Source: a virus
Length of the DNA: 25,357 nucleotides
Direction: 5' to 3' (one strand)
Virus record (IMG/VR): IMGVR_UViG_3300020469_000237
Location: 1-25,357 of that record
This document shows positions 24,490 through 25,357 of this stretch, in pieces. Each line of letters starts with the position of its first letter. The first letter of the stretch is position 1. The notes beneath the pieces are model-generated. The model saw only the letters and a program-made list of their open reading frames with translations, was not told where the DNA came from and made no database searches. The position numbers were made by a program, and so were the translations under genes.

Positions 24490-25203
24490 ATGAGTAATGC
24501 ATTACCAAAATTAAATGCAAACCCAACTCACGAGTTGACCATTCCGTCAACTGGGCAATTAGTGAGATATCGTCCCTACTTAGTAAAAGAAGAAAAGATA
24601 TTGCTTCTTGCATTTGAGTCTAAAGACGAAAAACAGGCGATGCAGGCAATGGTAGATACAATCGTTGCATGTGTTAATGAAAAAGTCAATACTGATAAAC
24701 TTACTGCATTTGATGTTGAATATATGTTTACACAAATACGTAGTAAATCTGTAGGTGAAACAACTAAAATCAATGTTGCATGTTCTGAATGCGAAACAAT
24801 GCATGAGCATACAATTAATCTAGCAGAACTTAAGGTTGAAGTTCCCGACATAAACAATGTTATTGAGTTAACAGATACTATCTCTGTAGAGTTAAAGTAT
24901 CCACCTTTTAGTTCATTTATTAAAAACTACGGGTCAAAACAATCTGAAACTGAGTTTAGTTACATGATTATTAATAATTGCATTGATGCAGTAATTAATG
25001 GTGATAATAGAATTAGTGCAGATGAAGTTTCACTTGACGATATAAAAGAGTTTGTTGAATCAATGAGTTCTCAACAATTTCAATCTGTTGCAGATTATAT
25101 TCAAAGTATGCCTAGTTTAGAGCAAACAATTGAATTTAAATGTACTAATTGTGAACACGAGAATAGTAGAACACTTAGAGGCATATCAGATTTTTTCTCC
25201 TAA
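24490..25203 (+). CDS. gp26: Baseplate hub assembly protein gp26 (T4_baseplate family)
   Basis: A 237-residue protein; T4 gp26 has 208. The pattern PSTGQLVRYRPYLVKEEKIL, LLAFESKDEKQAMQAMVDTI and VEYMFTQIRSKSVGE is typical of the T4_baseplate chaperone family. Two Cys pairs, CSEC near residue 100 and CTNC near residue 222, suggest a small zinc site. It helps assemble the hub and is likely not abundant in the virion. AGGAG eight bases from the ATG is a strong ribosome binding site. The stop at 25201-25203 is preceded two codons earlier by a slippery T TTT TTC, after which the -1 frame stays open to the window end. Confidence 0.85.
   Translation: MSNALPKLNANPTHELTIPSTGQLVRYRPYLVKEEKILLLAFESKDEKQAMQAMVDTIVACVNEKVNTDKLTAFDVEYMFTQIRSKSVGETTKINVACSECETMHEHTINLAELKVEVPDINNVIELTDTISVELKYPPFSSFIKNYGSKQSETEFSYMIINNCIDAVINGDNRISADEVSLDDIKEFVESMSSQQFQSVADYIQSMPSLEQTIEFKCTNCEHENSRTLRGISDFFS
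25191..25197 (+). promoter_or_regulatory. Putative -1 ribosomal frameshift heptamer T TTT TTC
   Basis: In the gp26 frame the codons are GAT TTT TTC TCC TAA, so the seven bases form X XXY YYZ in the correct phase. A slip of one base back gives TTT TTT CTC CTA AAC and enters the open -1 frame. Stems start 11 to 20 bases downstream. Confidence 0.6.
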
Positions 25204-25357
25204 ACCTTTCGCATGATAGTTTGATAAATTACTATCAGACTAACTTTGCGATGATGCAACATCATAAGTACAGTTTGACAGAACTAGAAAATATGATACC
25301 ATGGGAAAGGGAAATTTACATTACATTATTATTAGATTGGATAAAAAAAGAAGAAGA
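25197..25357 (+). CDS. -1 frame extension of gp26 (cut by right edge)
   Basis: An open frame of 53 codons continues from the slippery site to the window end. It contains SHDSLINYYQTNFAMMQHHK, then YSLTELENMIPWEREIYITL and LLDWIKKEE. This looks like a real, helical, conserved small-protein sequence; the HKYSLTELE...PWERE part is familiar to me from short genes downstream of gp26-like genes. The first ATG is at 25251, with no Shine-Dalgarno before it, and protein-like sequence begins upstream of it. This favours expression as a gp26 fusion by frameshifting, comparable in logic to lambda G/GT. The alternative is a separate short gene starting at 25251 (ATG) or 25221 (TTG), perhaps comparable to T4 gp51 in role. 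Confidence 0.55.
25209..25251 (+). other. Hairpin downstream of the slippery site
   Basis: TGATAGT (25214-25220) pairs perfectly with ACTATCA (25231-25237) around a 10-base loop. TCGCA (25209-25213) continues the stem by pairing with TGCGA (25247-25251) across a 9-base bulge. A competing hairpin pairs AGTTTGATA (25218-25226) with TATCAGACT (25233-25241), nine pairs including one G-T, with a 6-base loop. Either could act as a stimulator of frameshifting. Confidence 0.5.

Noticed and set aside
25251-25357. Independent small gene starting at the ATG pair 25251/25254
   Set aside because: There is no ribosome binding site, and protein-like sequence continues upstream of it in frame as far as the slippery heptamer. 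It is kept only as an alternative.

Overview
The window is an AT-rich, gene-dense stretch of a T4-like myovirus. Nearly every gene builds the tail baseplate, the cell-puncturing device or the tail fibres. The divergence from coliphage T4, the low GC and the many small phage-specific genes resemble marine T4-like phages of cyanobacteria or SAR11-type bacteria. The host is an inference. No host gene, tRNA, mobile element or CRISPR array is visible.

Layout. A 45-bp intergenic region (22573-22617) separates two divergent late transcription units. The leftward unit (22572 down to 1) reads, in order: gp48 (tube-baseplate cap), gp53 (wedge), gp27 (hub), the gp5 OB-fold protein, a large amidase protein, a QueC-like PP-loop enzyme, the gp5 beta-helix spike, an unrecognised 196-aa protein, gp25, gp6 and a short gp7 (wedge), a fibre-like virion protein, gp8 (wedge), a 1748-aa DUF4815-type structural protein, a small coiled-coil protein, a tail fibre, two small conserved proteins and a second fibre cut by the left edge. 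The rightward unit (22618 to the end) reads: gp4 (head completion nuclease), an unrecognised 193-aa protein, gp54 (tail tube initiator), gp26 (hub assembly), and a -1 frame extension running off the right edge.

How the genes work together. gp27, the gp5 pieces and the amidase form the central hub and spike. gp53, gp25, gp6, gp7 and gp8 form the six wedges. gp48 and gp54 start the tail tube. The DUF4815 protein and the fibres form the host-binding periphery. Genes abut or overlap by 1-16 bp, so translational coupling is likely.

Regulation. Five matches to the T4 late promoter (TATAAATA, all followed by G) are visible. Two face each other between gp48 and gp4. Two others lie exactly five bases before an ATG, which predicts leaderless mRNAs.

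Most interesting points: a T TTT TTC slippery heptamer at the end of gp26, followed by an open -1 frame with no good start and a strong hairpin; T4 gp5 split across three genes with a degenerate lysozyme-like domain and a substitute amidase; a QueC-like enzyme inside the spike operon; and a gp7 reduced to its C-terminal part.
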